From contig OZ244173.1 of assembly GCA_965216515.1 (NCBI GenBank), forward strand, positions 1 through 64,000: DNA of 64,000 nt. The letters are read 5' to 3'. The DNA is from CAXMRP01 sp965216515. Lineage in GTDB: Bacteria > Pseudomonadota > Alphaproteobacteria > Rhizobiales > Afifellaceae. A program made the position numbers and the translations under genes. Positions 51,617-60,776 of this stretch are shown here, in pieces (the stretch's first letter is position 1; every line of letters begins with the position of its first letter). A model generated the notes under the pieces. It made no database searches, was not told the origin of the DNA, and saw nothing but the letters and a program-made list of their open reading frames with translations.

Positions 51617-53835
51617 CAGTTCGGCTGCGGTTGCCCGCGATCGGCGCCGGCCGCGCCGGCCGCACTGGTCGCACTGTTAGCGGCCGAGCGCACCGGCTTG
51701 ATGGTTTCCGCCGCCCGGCGGAGCCGTTTGCCGAGCGCGTCGAGTGTCTGGGAGCTGGCCAGCGGCAGCTGATTTGTCCGCGGCCGCGAAAACAGGTCGT
51801 CGGCTTCGTCCGGCTTGGCCTTTTTGCCGCCGGCGAAGGCGTCTTCGTCAACCACGAGATAGGGAATTTGCTTGATCACCGTGTTGACGTGCGCGGCACG
51901 CATATACTTCTGCCAGGTCTCCGCCGGCAGCCGGCCGCCGGTAAGCCGCTTGGTGCCGCTGAAATTGTCGTTTCCGAACCAGACGGCGGTGGTGAAGTTC
52001 CCGGTGAATCCGACAAACCACGCATCGCGATAGGCCTGGGTGGTTCCGGTTTTCCCGGCCGCCGGAATGTTGGGAAGCTGCGCCCGCCGGCCGGTTCCGC
52101 GGATTGTCACATTGTGAAGCATATCGACCATGCCTGCCGCCACGTCCGGCGCCAGGACACGTTCGCGCGGCGGCGCGTCGTCGGACCGGCGGTAGAGGAC
52201 TTCGCCGGAGGCCGATGAGATCTGGAGAACACCGGAAGGCTGGGCCCGAAATCCGCCGCTGGCGAAAGCCGAATAGGCGTTTGCCATTCCCATGACGGTA
52301 ACCTCCGACGTTCCAAGCGGCAGGGAGCGGGTCACCCTGAGCGGCGTCAGCAGCCCCAGCCGTTCGGCGGTATCGGCGATCGGCTGCCGGCCCAGGGTGA
52401 GCGAAAGGCGAACCGGTATCGTGTTGATCGATCGGGTAAGCGCTGTCTTCAGCGTCACCATCCCCCGATAGGAACGGTTGTAGTTTTGCGGCGACCATCT
52501 GCCGATGCGGATCGGTGCGTCGACGATTGTGCTTTCCGGCGTATAGCCGTTGGCGAGCGCCGTGGCGTAAACGAAAGGTTTGAACGACGATCCCGGCTGG
52601 CGCAGGGCATGAACGGCCCGATTGAACGTCGAAGCGCCGTAGTCACGCCCGCCGACCATGGCGCGCACCGTGCCGTCGGGCTCCATCGACACCATCGCCG
52701 CCTGGGTCACCCCGAATGCCTCGCCCGATTCGCGCAGCGAGGATTCCACCGCCGCATCGGCGGCACGCTGAAGGTGCATGTCGATGGATGTGCGCACGAC
52801 CAGGATCCGGTGGTCGCCGCGCACCAGATCCTTGACCTCGCCAAACACCCAGTCGAGGAAATAATTGGGCGCGGCGGCGATATCCCGCTCCACGACCTTG
52901 GCGGGGTTGCGCCGGGCGCCGACGACCTGGCCCTCGGAGACAAAGCCGGCCTGCACCATGTTTGTCAGGACCTCGTTGGCGCGCGCCCGGGCCGCCGGCA
53001 GGTTGATGTGCGGCGCATAGCGCGCTGGCGCCTTGAACAAGCCGGCCAGCATCGCCGATTCGCTGAGCGTCAGGTCACGGGCCGACTTGCCGAAATAAAA
53101 TTCCGACGCCGCCGCAACGCCGAATGCGCCGCCGCCCATATAGGCGCGGTCGAAATACAGCTTCAGGATTTCGCGCTTTGTCAGGTTGGCTTCAAGCCAT
53201 AGCGCCAGATAGGCCTCCTTGATCTTGCGCTCCAGCGTGCGCTCGTTGGACAGAAACAGGTTCTTGGCAAGCTGCTGTGTGATCGAGGAACCGCCCTGCA
53301 CGACACCCCCGGCGCGCGCATTTTCGACCATGGCCCGGGTAAGTCCGACGACATCGATGCCGAAATGGCTGAAAAACCGCCGGTCCTCTGTCGCCAGCAC
53401 GGCCTTGATCAGGTGATCGGGCAGGTCTTCAAGCGCCACCTGATTGGAATGCAGGATGCCGCGCTTTCCGATCTCGTTGCCGTGCCGGTCGAGAAACGTT
53501 ACGGCGAACTCATGCTGCGCCCGCCAGTCGCTGGAGATTTCATCGAAGGCCGGCACCGCGAAAGCGGTCATGACGAGACCGCCGGCCACAGCCAGCGTCA
53601 TGCCTTCCGAAGCGGCCTCGTTCAACCATCGCGTGAATCCGCCGACCTGGAATCGCCGGAAAAACACGATGACCGATTCATAGAAATGGCTGAGGTCATG
53701 GCCGGAATTGTGCAGTGCATTGTCAACAAAGGAATCGACGTCCAGTGCCCTGTTCCGCCACCATTGGCGGCCGATCAGTCGACTGAAAAAGCGTTTCTTG
53801 CCGGTTTGGGTGCTTGATCCAAACGGATCGCGCAT
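51616..53835 (-). CDS. Penicillin-binding protein 1A family (transglycosylase/transpeptidase)
   Basis: A 739-residue class A PBP. A transmembrane helix (about residues 77-96) precedes the GT51 glycosyltransferase domain with ATEDRRFFSHFGID, GGSSITQQLAKNLFLSNERT and KIKEAYLALWLE. The transpeptidase has the Ser nucleophile in PGSSFKPFVYA, SIN in LTRSINTIPV and KTGTT. The last 80 residues are a disordered Lys/Ala-rich tail. It polymerises and crosslinks peptidoglycan in the periplasm. ATG 53835 follows AGAGGATC; the frame's earlier ATG is less likely. It leads an operon with the DUF1214 and DUF1254-like genes. Confidence 0.93.
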   Translation of the reverse strand: MRDPFGSSTQTGKKRFFSRLIGRQWWRNRALDVDSFVDNALHNSGHDLSHFYESVIVFFRRFQVGGFTRWLNEAASEGMTLAVAGGLVMTAFAVPAFDEISSDWRAQHEFAVTFLDRHGNEIGKRGILHSNQVALEDLPDHLIKAVLATEDRRFFSHFGIDVVGLTRAMVENARAGGVVQGGSSITQQLAKNLFLSNERTLERKIKEAYLALWLEANLTKREILKLYFDRAYMGGGAFGVAAASEFYFGKSARDLTLSESAMLAGLFKAPARYAPHINLPAARARANEVLTNMVQAGFVSEGQVVGARRNPAKVVERDIAAAPNYFLDWVFGEVKDLVRGDHRILVVRTSIDMHLQRAADAAVESSLRESGEAFGVTQAAMVSMEPDGTVRAMVGGRDYGASTFNRAVHALRQPGSSFKPFVYATALANGYTPESTIVDAPIRIGRWSPQNYNRSYRGMVTLKTALTRSINTIPVRLSLTLGRQPIADTAERLGLLTPLRVTRSLPLGTSEVTVMGMANAYSAFASGGFRAQPSGVLQISSASGEVLYRRSDDAPPRERVLAPDVAAGMVDMLHNVTIRGTGRRAQLPNIPAAGKTGTTQAYRDAWFVGFTGNFTTAVWFGNDNFSGTKRLTGGRLPAETWQKYMRAAHVNTVIKQIPYLVVDEDAFAGGKKAKPDEADDLFSRPRTNQLPLASSQTLDALGKRLRRAAETIKPVRSAANSATSAAGAAGADRGQPQPN

Positions 53836-53977
53836 TACGCTTGATCCTCTGTTTGCGCATGGCCGGAACAGTGACCTTGAACCATCTAGTCTATAGGTTC
53901 GATCCGGGCACAGCGTCAAATGCAATTCCGATCACAACACAACATGGCGCCGGCCGCGCGGAGGGCAACCGACCGAC

Positions 53978-54502
53978 ATGACCGACCAGCCGTTCTGGAA
54001 GGGGACAACGCTCCACGCATTGTCCGATGCGCAGTGGGAATCCCTGTGCGACGGATGCGGCCGCTGTTGTCTGAACAAGCTGGAGGATTGGGATAGCGGC
54101 GAGATCACCTGGACCAATGTTGCCTGCCGTCTGTTCGATGAGGCCACCTGCCGGTGCCGCAGCTACGAGAACAGAACAGCGCAAGTGCCCGATTGCCTGC
54201 GCCTGACGCCGCCGGCCGTCGCATCCATGACCTGGCTGCCCCCGACCTGTGCCTATCGGCTGATCAGCGAAGGCCGGGATCTGTATTGGTGGCATCCGCT
54301 GGTTTCCGGGGATCCGCAAACCGTCCATCAGGCGGGGATTTCAGTCCGCGGACGGGTCGTGAGCGAGGAATGTGTGCCGGTCGAGCGTCTGGAAGACCAT
54401 GCGGTGAAATGGCCCGGCCGGATACCGGACGTACCACCGGTGCCGGCGTCCGGCTCCGACAGGAAGACCGCCGGCAAGTGCGGCGACCGGCCGGCCGGCT
54501 GA
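53978..54502 (+). CDS. YcgN family cysteine cluster protein (UPF0260)
   Basis: A 174-residue protein with the YcgN Cys cluster: ESLCDGCGRCCLNKLED, TNVACRLFDEATCRCRSYENR and VPDCLRLTP, then TCAYRLISEGRDLYWWHPLVSGDP. The spaced cysteines suggest a metal or Fe-S site. Family function is unknown. It is divergent from the PBP1A gene. The C-terminal 30 residues are Pro-rich and variable. Confidence 0.9.
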   Translation: MTDQPFWKGTTLHALSDAQWESLCDGCGRCCLNKLEDWDSGEITWTNVACRLFDEATCRCRSYENRTAQVPDCLRLTPPAVASMTWLPPTCAYRLISEGRDLYWWHPLVSGDPQTVHQAGISVRGRVVSEECVPVERLEDHAVKWPGRIPDVPPVPASGSDRKTAGKCGDRPAG

Positions 54503-54552
54503 CCGGCCGCCCCCTTTCGGCCTGCCGCGGTCAACGGCCCGCCGTCAGCATT

Positions 54553-55692
54553 TCAGGCGGAGGATGAGGCAAGCTCGCCGGCGCCGCCGGATTTGCCGGT
54601 GGCGGACCTCGACCGGAAAAAGATGGCATTGTGGATCGGTTGGCGCAGTTTCAGAAGCGGCCTCTCGAACCGATGCCAGGACAGATAGGCGATCGGCAGG
54701 ACCGTCGCCAGCGCGGCAATTCCCAGTGTCCACGGACCGAGGCCCGGGAACTGCCATGCCAGGAGCTGTTCGATCATGAATCCGTAGACGAACACACCGT
54801 AGGAGGCCTGGCCGAGCCGGTTGATGGGATTGAAGACCATCGCCTTGCTGGTGCCCAGATAGATGGCACCGTAACTCAGCAGCACCAGGCCGGCGGTCGC
54901 CGCCAGCGGACCGGTGCCCGCCAGGGCCGCGATCCCGCCGAGCAGCGCCAGGATCGCCAGCGAACGCGGGATCCGGTCGCGCCACAGCGCCAGCGTGACG
55001 CCGATACCGAACGCCACGGCAAACCGGATGAAGTGGTGGAGGGAGCCGTAAATGACGCCGTCTTCGCCATTGGCGAACCACCACGCATGAACCAGAAGCG
55101 CCACCCCGAGCAACACGGCGACGAGGCGCGGCCGGTCGAGCAGGCCGATTTTCAACGCCAGCGCGAGCCCGACACAGAAAACCAGTTCGTATCGCAGGGT
55201 CCACAGGATGACGAAAAGAATCCCCGGATAGGGATTGTTCCCAAATGCGCCGGGCAAAGTCGCGGATATGTCGTACAGCGAGCCGACCTTGACGACAAAC
55301 AGCCACACATCGGGGTGGCCGAAATAGGCCGCCGGTGAAAGTGTCGTGACGATCGGGCCGACCAGAAGCGCGGCGGCGGCCGCACCCGCGATAACCGCCG
55401 GATAGAGACGCAGGCATCGGCCGATCAGGAACCCGGCCGCGTCGCGCCGCCCTGTCAGGCTGATTGTCAGGAAAAATCCGGAAAGCAGGAAGAATATGTG
55501 GACTGCGTGATGGCCCGGAGAAAACGACAGGATGTGGACATAGTCGGGTGTGTCGATCCCCGGAATCGTCGCCACGAACGCGTGCGAAAGCAGCACGGTC
55601 GACGATGCGATCGCCCTGACGGTCGCAAAGGTTTCCGCCCGTCCGTTGACGCCGTGCCCTATCATGATCGCCTGCGAAGGGCTTGTCCTCAT
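54553..55692 (-). CDS. Acyltransferase family 3 membrane protein
   Basis: A 379-residue integral membrane protein of the Acyl_transf_3 (OafA/ExoZ/NodX) family. Typical features are TVRAIASSTVLLSHAF near the start, HIFFLLSGFFLTISLTGR, GRCLRLYPAVIAG (the R/K-x-x-R-x-x-P motif), and about ten hydrophobic helices. Such enzymes acetylate or succinylate sugars of exported polysaccharides or lipids. A divergent 284-base region separates it from the oxygenase-like gene, and further sugar-envelope genes follow. Confidence 0.88.
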   Translation of the reverse strand: MRTSPSQAIMIGHGVNGRAETFATVRAIASSTVLLSHAFVATIPGIDTPDYVHILSFSPGHHAVHIFFLLSGFFLTISLTGRRDAAGFLIGRCLRLYPAVIAGAAAAALLVGPIVTTLSPAAYFGHPDVWLFVVKVGSLYDISATLPGAFGNNPYPGILFVILWTLRYELVFCVGLALALKIGLLDRPRLVAVLLGVALLVHAWWFANGEDGVIYGSLHHFIRFAVAFGIGVTLALWRDRIPRSLAILALLGGIAALAGTGPLAATAGLVLLSYGAIYLGTSKAMVFNPINRLGQASYGVFVYGFMIEQLLAWQFPGLGPWTLGIAALATVLPIAYLSWHRFERPLLKLRQPIHNAIFFRSRSATGKSGGAGELASSSA

Positions 55693-55976
55693 TGGCCCGT
55701 CCCGAACCTCTGTCCCGTTGTCTGTTCTGTTTTAAATCAAAACAGGGCAATCGGATGAATGCTGTGCTGCATTAACCTTTACAGGGCCAATTCCGCCGTT
55801 TCTCGTCGAGAATATTAAGAATAACGTCCAATTTGACTTGAGATTTTCCTATCCCTCTCGCCTATCGTTCGGTGTCGGAATGCCCGACCGCCGCGTCGGA
55901 CGACCGGTTCATCACGTCGGTCTGGGGCATTTACCGGGCGTTGCCGCAGGGCAGGGGTAAGTCGGAGGAGATCACC

Positions 55977-56924
55977 ATGACCCATGAACCGATCCTGATT
56001 GATTGGGAAGACAAGCATGCCGGTCTGTACGGCAATCATCTCGTTCGGCTGAAGCACCGGCTTCATCTGTCGCCGCTCTTTACCGACGATGCATTGGCAA
56101 GTCTCATCGAGACCGTGCCCCGCCAGCACTATCACATCAACACGATGAACCAGGAATTCCATGATCCGGCGAGCTGGCGCGACGGCGAAATCGGCGGCGC
56201 CAGCGGCCGGGAAGTCCTTCGCGCGGTCCGCAACGGGTCGATCTGGGTCCTGGTTCAGCGGGTGGCCGATATCCATCCCGGCTATCGCGAGGCCCTCGAC
56301 AGCATTTTCGCCGAATTCGAAGACAAGGTGCCCGGCCTGCACACCTTCAAGCAGAAGATGAGCATCCTCATCTCATCGCCGAACATCCAAGTTTATTATC
56401 ACTGCGATATCCCCGGCCAGTCGCTGTGGCAAATTCGCGGCCGCAAGCGCGTTTACGTCTATCCGAACACCGAACCGTTCCTCCACCGCGAAGCGATGGA
56501 AAAGATCATTTTGAACGAGGCCGATGAACAGGACACCCACTACGAGCCCTGGTTCGACGACTATGCCGAGATTGTCGATCTGGAACCGGGCGAAATGCTG
56601 CACTGGCCGATCAACGGACCGCACCGGGTCGTCAACTATGACTGCCTGAATGTGTCGTTCACCACAGAGCATTGGACGCCCGAGCTGCGCAACCGTCACG
56701 CCTGCATGTACGCCAACGGCATACTCCGGCGATCGCTCCGCCTGCGCAATCCGAAGCTCAATGCGTCGGGTCCCGTGCTCTGGAGCAAGATGGCGCTGGC
56801 CGCCGCACATCGTTTCTCCGGCATCCAGAAGAAGAACAAGATGAGCTTCAAGGTCGACTTCCGTGTCGATCCGGACGCACCGGGCGGCATGCGCGATATC
56901 GGGGCTTATGAACTGGTGAAGTAG
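55977..56924 (+). CDS. JmjC/cupin-like protein with HxD...H iron site
   Basis: A 315-residue protein. QVYYHCDIPGQSLWQIRGRKRVYVYPN (His142, Asp144) and, 74 residues later, GEMLHWPINGPHRVVNYDCLNVSFTTEH (His216) give the HxD...H facial triad of JmjC/cupin Fe(II), 2-oxoglutarate oxygenases. Similar proteins occur beside polysaccharide or peptide modification genes. The N-terminal half (FTDDALASLIETVPRQHYHINTMNQEF) resembles small sugar- or lipid-modifying oxygenases. GGAGGAG precedes the ATG at good spacing. The substrate is unknown; it is followed by a FemAB/CelD-like gene and a flippase. Confidence 0.65.
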   Translation: MTHEPILIDWEDKHAGLYGNHLVRLKHRLHLSPLFTDDALASLIETVPRQHYHINTMNQEFHDPASWRDGEIGGASGREVLRAVRNGSIWVLVQRVADIHPGYREALDSIFAEFEDKVPGLHTFKQKMSILISSPNIQVYYHCDIPGQSLWQIRGRKRVYVYPNTEPFLHREAMEKIILNEADEQDTHYEPWFDDYAEIVDLEPGEMLHWPINGPHRVVNYDCLNVSFTTEHWTPELRNRHACMYANGILRRSLRLRNPKLNASGPVLWSKMALAAAHRFSGIQKKNKMSFKVDFRVDPDAPGGMRDIGAYELVK

Positions 56925-57028
56925 AACACCGGCCGGTCCGCGCCGGGCGGAAATTCCGGAGCGGCCCGAATGCAACACAACGGCCGACCCGGAGCATCAT
57001 TGAGGCGCCGGGCTCGGCGGAAGGCACT

Positions 57029-58414
57029 TTGTTGAACAACGGCATTCCCGCAGCAACCGATGCGTCCGTTCGCGAGACAGGACCGGGCAGGGCATATCGG
57101 ATCGACATTGTCGCCGATGCAGCCGCCATGGACGCCATCGCGCCGGCGTGGCGGGCGCTCGAGATCCGCGCCGCCGATCCGCTGACCTACTTCCAGTCAT
57201 TTGCCTGGTGTCGCGCTTGGTGCGCCTTCCACATCCCGGAAACGGTGGCCGCCGGCGCATCGGCCGGCCCGGCCATTCGCATCTGCACGGTATGGCAGGA
57301 CGACCGGCTTGTTATGGTGTGGCCGCTGATGGCGATTGGCAATCGCTTCGCGGTCCGCCGGATCCTGAGTATGGGGGAGCCTCACAGCCAGTACGGCAAC
57401 CTGATCGTCGATCCGCAATTCCGCTCTTCCGGGCAGTTTGGCCGGGCGATCGAGGCGTGCTGGCAATCGTTGCGGGCCCGCGACGGCGCTCATCTCCTCA
57501 TTGTCGACAACGTACCGGATGCGGCATTTTCCGGCGAAGGCGGCGGTTTGCACAATGCGCCGGCGAGCGGGCCGCCGGGGCTTGCACCTGTTCCGGCTGG
57601 CCTCAGCGCGGCGTTCGATCTCACGGCATTTGAGCGTTTTGCCGACTATCGCGCGTCCCTGAAATCCTCCACCCGGCGGGCCCGAAACAAACGCCGCAAC
57701 AAACTCGCCGCCCTTGGCGAACTGGATTATGTCGTGCGCGGGCCCGATGACAGCGGCTATGCCGACCTTGTTCGCAAGGGCATTGCGATGAAGCGGCGCT
57801 GGCTCACGGAGACCGGGCGCGCCACCAGGGCGCTCAATCTTCCCAATATCGAGGCCTTTCTCTCCGCCCTGACCAATGAACCGGATGGAACCGCGGGCGC
57901 TGTGGTCGCGGCACTGATGCTCGATGGGGAAGCGATCGCCGTGGAAATCGGGTTTTTGTGGCACCGCCGGTTTTACTCGTGGCTGGGTTCGTTCGACTGG
58001 GCGCTGCGCGACTATTCGCCGGGCAAGGTCCAGCTTGAGGAAGCAATCGGCTGGTGCATCGAAAACGGCGTCACCCACTACGATCTGCTGGGCGACCCGA
58101 CCACCTACAAATCCGATTGGTCAAATGGCGCTGCGCCGATCCTGTCCTGGCGGGCGGCGCCGACGCTGCGGGGATGGGCCTATGTCAATCTCTGGCACGA
58201 CCGGTTGCGGCCGGCCGCCAAGAAGGCGTTCGAGGCGATGCCCTGCGCCCTGAAAGCGAGGTTGATTCCAATCGCCGAGCGGCGGTCGGTGCCGGAAGGC
58301 ATGGCCGGGGCTTGCGCGGGGCGTGGGGCGCGAAATGGAGCCGCGGATTACCACCGCGACGACAGGCAGGTGCTGGCCTGCGCGCGCACCGTCGCCGACC
58401 CGCCGGGACGATGA
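57029..58414 (+). CDS. GNAT-fold acetyltransferase, FemAB/CelD (BioF2-like)
   Basis: A 461-residue protein of the BioF2-like acetyltransferase family (PF13480, CelD). Recognisable parts: WRALEIRAADPLTYFQSFAWCRAW, GEPHSQYGNLIVDP, LKSSTRRARNKRRNKLAALGELDY, and GSFDWALRDYSPGKVQLEEAIGWCIENGVTHYDLLG, the last being diagnostic. It probably transfers an acyl or aminoacyl group to a polysaccharide precursor. The start is TTG (57029 or 57032) after GGAAGG; no ATG is in frame before residue 34. It overlaps the flippase gene by ATGA. Confidence 0.82.
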   Translation: MLNNGIPAATDASVRETGPGRAYRIDIVADAAAMDAIAPAWRALEIRAADPLTYFQSFAWCRAWCAFHIPETVAAGASAGPAIRICTVWQDDRLVMVWPLMAIGNRFAVRRILSMGEPHSQYGNLIVDPQFRSSGQFGRAIEACWQSLRARDGAHLLIVDNVPDAAFSGEGGGLHNAPASGPPGLAPVPAGLSAAFDLTAFERFADYRASLKSSTRRARNKRRNKLAALGELDYVVRGPDDSGYADLVRKGIAMKRRWLTETGRATRALNLPNIEAFLSALTNEPDGTAGAVVAALMLDGEAIAVEIGFLWHRRFYSWLGSFDWALRDYSPGKVQLEEAIGWCIENGVTHYDLLGDPTTYKSDWSNGAAPILSWRAAPTLRGWAYVNLWHDRLRPAAKKAFEAMPCALKARLIPIAERRSVPEGMAGACAGRGARNGAADYHRDDRQVLACARTVADPPGR

Positions 58415-59919
58415 CAGGTCCCGCTGCTGCCCTGGCGGCCTTGCCGTTGCCCGCCAAGATACGCGACCGCCTCGCCCGCGACCGCCATCCATCGGCCGGT
58501 TCGCAGGCAGGTGGCGGCGCCGGTACGTCCGGCGAAAGGGCGCGTCGGGCGACCTATCTCGGTAATGCCGGCCTGGCGTTCCTCGTGCGCATGGCCGGTG
58601 CCGGCCTGGGCTTCGGTCTCCAGGTGATGCTCGCCCGCACGCTCACGCTTACCGACTATGGCCTCTATGTGACCTTCTGGACCTGGCTTTTCGTCGCCGG
58701 GCAGGTCTCAACGTTCGGATTCAATGATTCCGTGCTGCGTTTTCTGCCGCGCTATGCCGGCCGCCGCCGCCATGCCGACGCCGCCGGTTTCCTGCGCACC
58801 GGATATCTGACCGTGGTTGCCGGATCGCTCGCGGTCGCAGCTCTCGGCCTGGCGGGCGCTGCGGTGCTGGCATCATTTCCGGCCTTGCGCGAGGTCGCGG
58901 GCGACCGGCTGGTCCTGCTGGCGCTGCTTTTCGCCGGTATCCCGGTGCTGGCCATGGAGCTTTACCTGGAGGGCATCGCCCGTGCCGCCGGCTGGTTTGC
59001 ACTCGCCATCATACCCGCCTACATCCTGCGTCCGATCGCCATCGCCGCGCTTGTGGCGACCGCCGCCTTGGCCGGCACGGGGCTGGGCGCGCCCGCCGTG
59101 CTGGCCATCGCCATCGCCGCTACGGCCGTTTTGGCCCTCGGCCAGGCGGTCCTTCTCCATCGCCGCCTGCGGCCTGTTTTGGGTGCCGCGCGCGCGCGGC
59201 GTCCCGCACCGCCGGTTGCCGCCCCGCACCGCCGGTTGCCGCCGCGCGCACGATTGTGGTTGCGGGCAACGCTGCCGCTGATCCTGATTTATGGCATCGA
59301 GGAACTCTACATCGCTTCCGACATCCTGCTGCTTGGCCTGCTGGCCGAACCGTCGGAGGTGGGTGTCTATTTTGCCGCCGCGCGGGTGATAACGCTCGCC
59401 GGCTATGTCTATTACGCCTTCATGCTGATCTCCTCGCGCGAATTTTCGCTGGCCCGCGCCGAGCGCGACAATGCCGCGTTGCAGGCGCGCGTGCTCTACG
59501 CCACCAAATGGACGTTTCTGCTGACCGCGCCGGCCGTCGGCGTCATGCTGGTCGCCGGCTATCCGCTGCTCTTCCTGTTCGGGCCGGATTTCGCCGCCGC
59601 CTGGCCGGCCATGGCGGTGCTGGGACTGGGCATGCTGGCCCGCGCTGCCGTCGGCCAGGCCGGCGATCTGCTGGTTGTGCTTGGCCACCAGCGCGAAAAT
59701 CTGATCGCCGCCGCCGCCAGCCTGTGCCTCAACATAGCGCTGACACTGGCGCTGGTGCCGGTGCTCGGTATTCTCGGCGCGGCGGTCGGCACCGCGCTTT
59801 CGCAGACCGCCCGGGCGTTCGTTCTCGCCCGCGCCGCCCGCCGCAAGGCCGGACTTGAGACCTCCATCATCGCCGCCCTGCGTCCCGGCGCGGCGGCCCG
59901 GCCGGCCGCCGCCGGCTAG
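58411..59919 (+). CDS. Oligosaccharide flippase, Wzx-like (MOP superfamily)
   Basis: A 502-residue polytopic membrane protein, about 12-13 helices, of the polysaccharide transporter (MATE/MOP) superfamily: NAGLAFLVRMAGAGLGFGLQVMLARTLTLTDYGLYVTFWTW and WLFVAGQVSTFGFNDSVLRFLPRY in the first half, then DILLLGLLAEPSEVGVYFAAARVITLAGYVYYAF. It would flip lipid-linked sugar units across the inner membrane. A 20-bp tandem duplication at 59203-59242 lies in the loop between helices 6 and 7. Coupled to the acetyltransferase gene. Its stop overlaps the stop of the HxlR gene on the other strand by four bases. Confidence 0.87.
   Translation: MTGPAAALAALPLPAKIRDRLARDRHPSAGSQAGGGAGTSGERARRATYLGNAGLAFLVRMAGAGLGFGLQVMLARTLTLTDYGLYVTFWTWLFVAGQVSTFGFNDSVLRFLPRYAGRRRHADAAGFLRTGYLTVVAGSLAVAALGLAGAAVLASFPALREVAGDRLVLLALLFAGIPVLAMELYLEGIARAAGWFALAIIPAYILRPIAIAALVATAALAGTGLGAPAVLAIAIAATAVLALGQAVLLHRRLRPVLGAARARRPAPPVAAPHRRLPPRARLWLRATLPLILIYGIEELYIASDILLLGLLAEPSEVGVYFAAARVITLAGYVYYAFMLISSREFSLARAERDNAALQARVLYATKWTFLLTAPAVGVMLVAGYPLLFLFGPDFAAAWPAMAVLGLGMLARAAVGQAGDLLVVLGHQRENLIAAAASLCLNIALTLALVPVLGILGAAVGTALSQTARAFVLARAARRKAGLETSIIAALRPGAAARPAAAG
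59203..59242. repeat. Perfect 20-bp tandem duplication within the flippase gene
   Basis: CCCGCACCGCCGGTTGCCGC is repeated directly twice, 59203-59222 and 59223-59242, with no mismatch. 20 is not a multiple of three, so the two copies are read in different frames (RPAPPVAA and PHRRLPPRA). Both flanks stay in the flippase frame only when two copies are present. Confidence 0.9.
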
Positions 59920-60614
59920 GCCGGCACATCCGCCGTCGCCGGCTGCACATGGGCGACCGCGGCGGTGCCGAACCAGCGGCGAAATGCCCGGATCATCGTG
60001 GTTGTGCCGTGAACTTCCAGACGGTCGTCGGCGAGCGCCCGCGACAATGCGATGTCACCGCGCCAGAGACGGATCAGATCGGCCAGGCCGGCCCGGACAT
60101 AGACGTCCGATTCCCGGTCCGGCGCCGTCAGGCACAGTTCGCAACGGCTGTCCTCGTTGAGATACCACCAGTGGCGTTTCTGCTCGGGCTGGTCGTATAT
60201 ATCCAGTTCGACGATGGTCCGCCGGCGGCTGAAGGCCTCCGGCCGGGCGCCCTTTTCCAGCGCCCAGAGCAGCAGGCCGAGATCCATCTCGTTTTCGGCA
60301 AGATCCCGCCGGCTCCAGCGTTGCCCCCAAACGCCGAGCGCCATGACCACCGGCACGAATTCCGCGCCGGCCGCCGTCAGCGCGTAGGTCTGGCGGCCGG
60401 TGTCGCCGTCCTTTTGCCGCTCGATGATTCCCTCGCTGACAAGCTGCCTGAGGCGACCCGACAAGAGCGACGGCGAGGCCAGCGGCACCCCGCGCTGGAT
60501 ATCGGAGAACCGCGCCCCGCCTGCCGCCAGTTCGCGGATGATCAGCGCCGTCCAGCGTTCGCAGAACACCTCCGCCGCCTTGGCGACAGGGCAGAACTGG
60601 TTGTAGCTCCTCAC
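59916..60614 (-). CDS. HxlR family transcriptional regulator with C-terminal extension
   Basis: A 232-residue regulator. The HxlR winged helix is at about residues 1-95: YNQFCPVAKAAEVFCERWTALIIRELAAGGARFSDIQRGVPLASPSLLSGRLRQLVSEGII. The C-terminal 110 residues (IVELDIYDQPEQKRHWWYLNEDSRCELCLTAPD... ALADDRLEVHG) resemble an SCP2-like ligand-binding domain seen in longer HxlR proteins. GTG 60614, with GGGAGGTG before it, is preferred to the ATG at 60665. It is divergent from the methyltransferase gene and could control it. Confidence 0.85.
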   Translation of the reverse strand: MRSYNQFCPVAKAAEVFCERWTALIIRELAAGGARFSDIQRGVPLASPSLLSGRLRQLVSEGIIERQKDGDTGRQTYALTAAGAEFVPVVMALGVWGQRWSRRDLAENEMDLGLLLWALEKGARPEAFSRRRTIVELDIYDQPEQKRHWWYLNEDSRCELCLTAPDRESDVYVRAGLADLIRLWRGDIALSRALADDRLEVHGTTTMIRAFRRWFGTAAVAHVQPATADVPA

Positions 60615-60776
60615 GATCGCACCTCCCGTCAACCCGCCGGTCCTGGCGCCCGTCGGAATGATCACGATTTCGTCGAACGGACTCTAGCAGGCCGGCCGCG
60701 GCGCGGAACTACAGATTCTGAAGTTGTCCGCGCATGCCGCATCCGCTTCCCTGCCGGCACAGTATGGAGGATCGTG

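Noticed and set aside
55693..55976. Possible small gene or RNA between the acyltransferase and oxygenase-like genes
   Set aside because: The AT-rich stretch around 55740-55860 looks like a divergent promoter region; the frame from 55872 is only an upstream extension without similarity.
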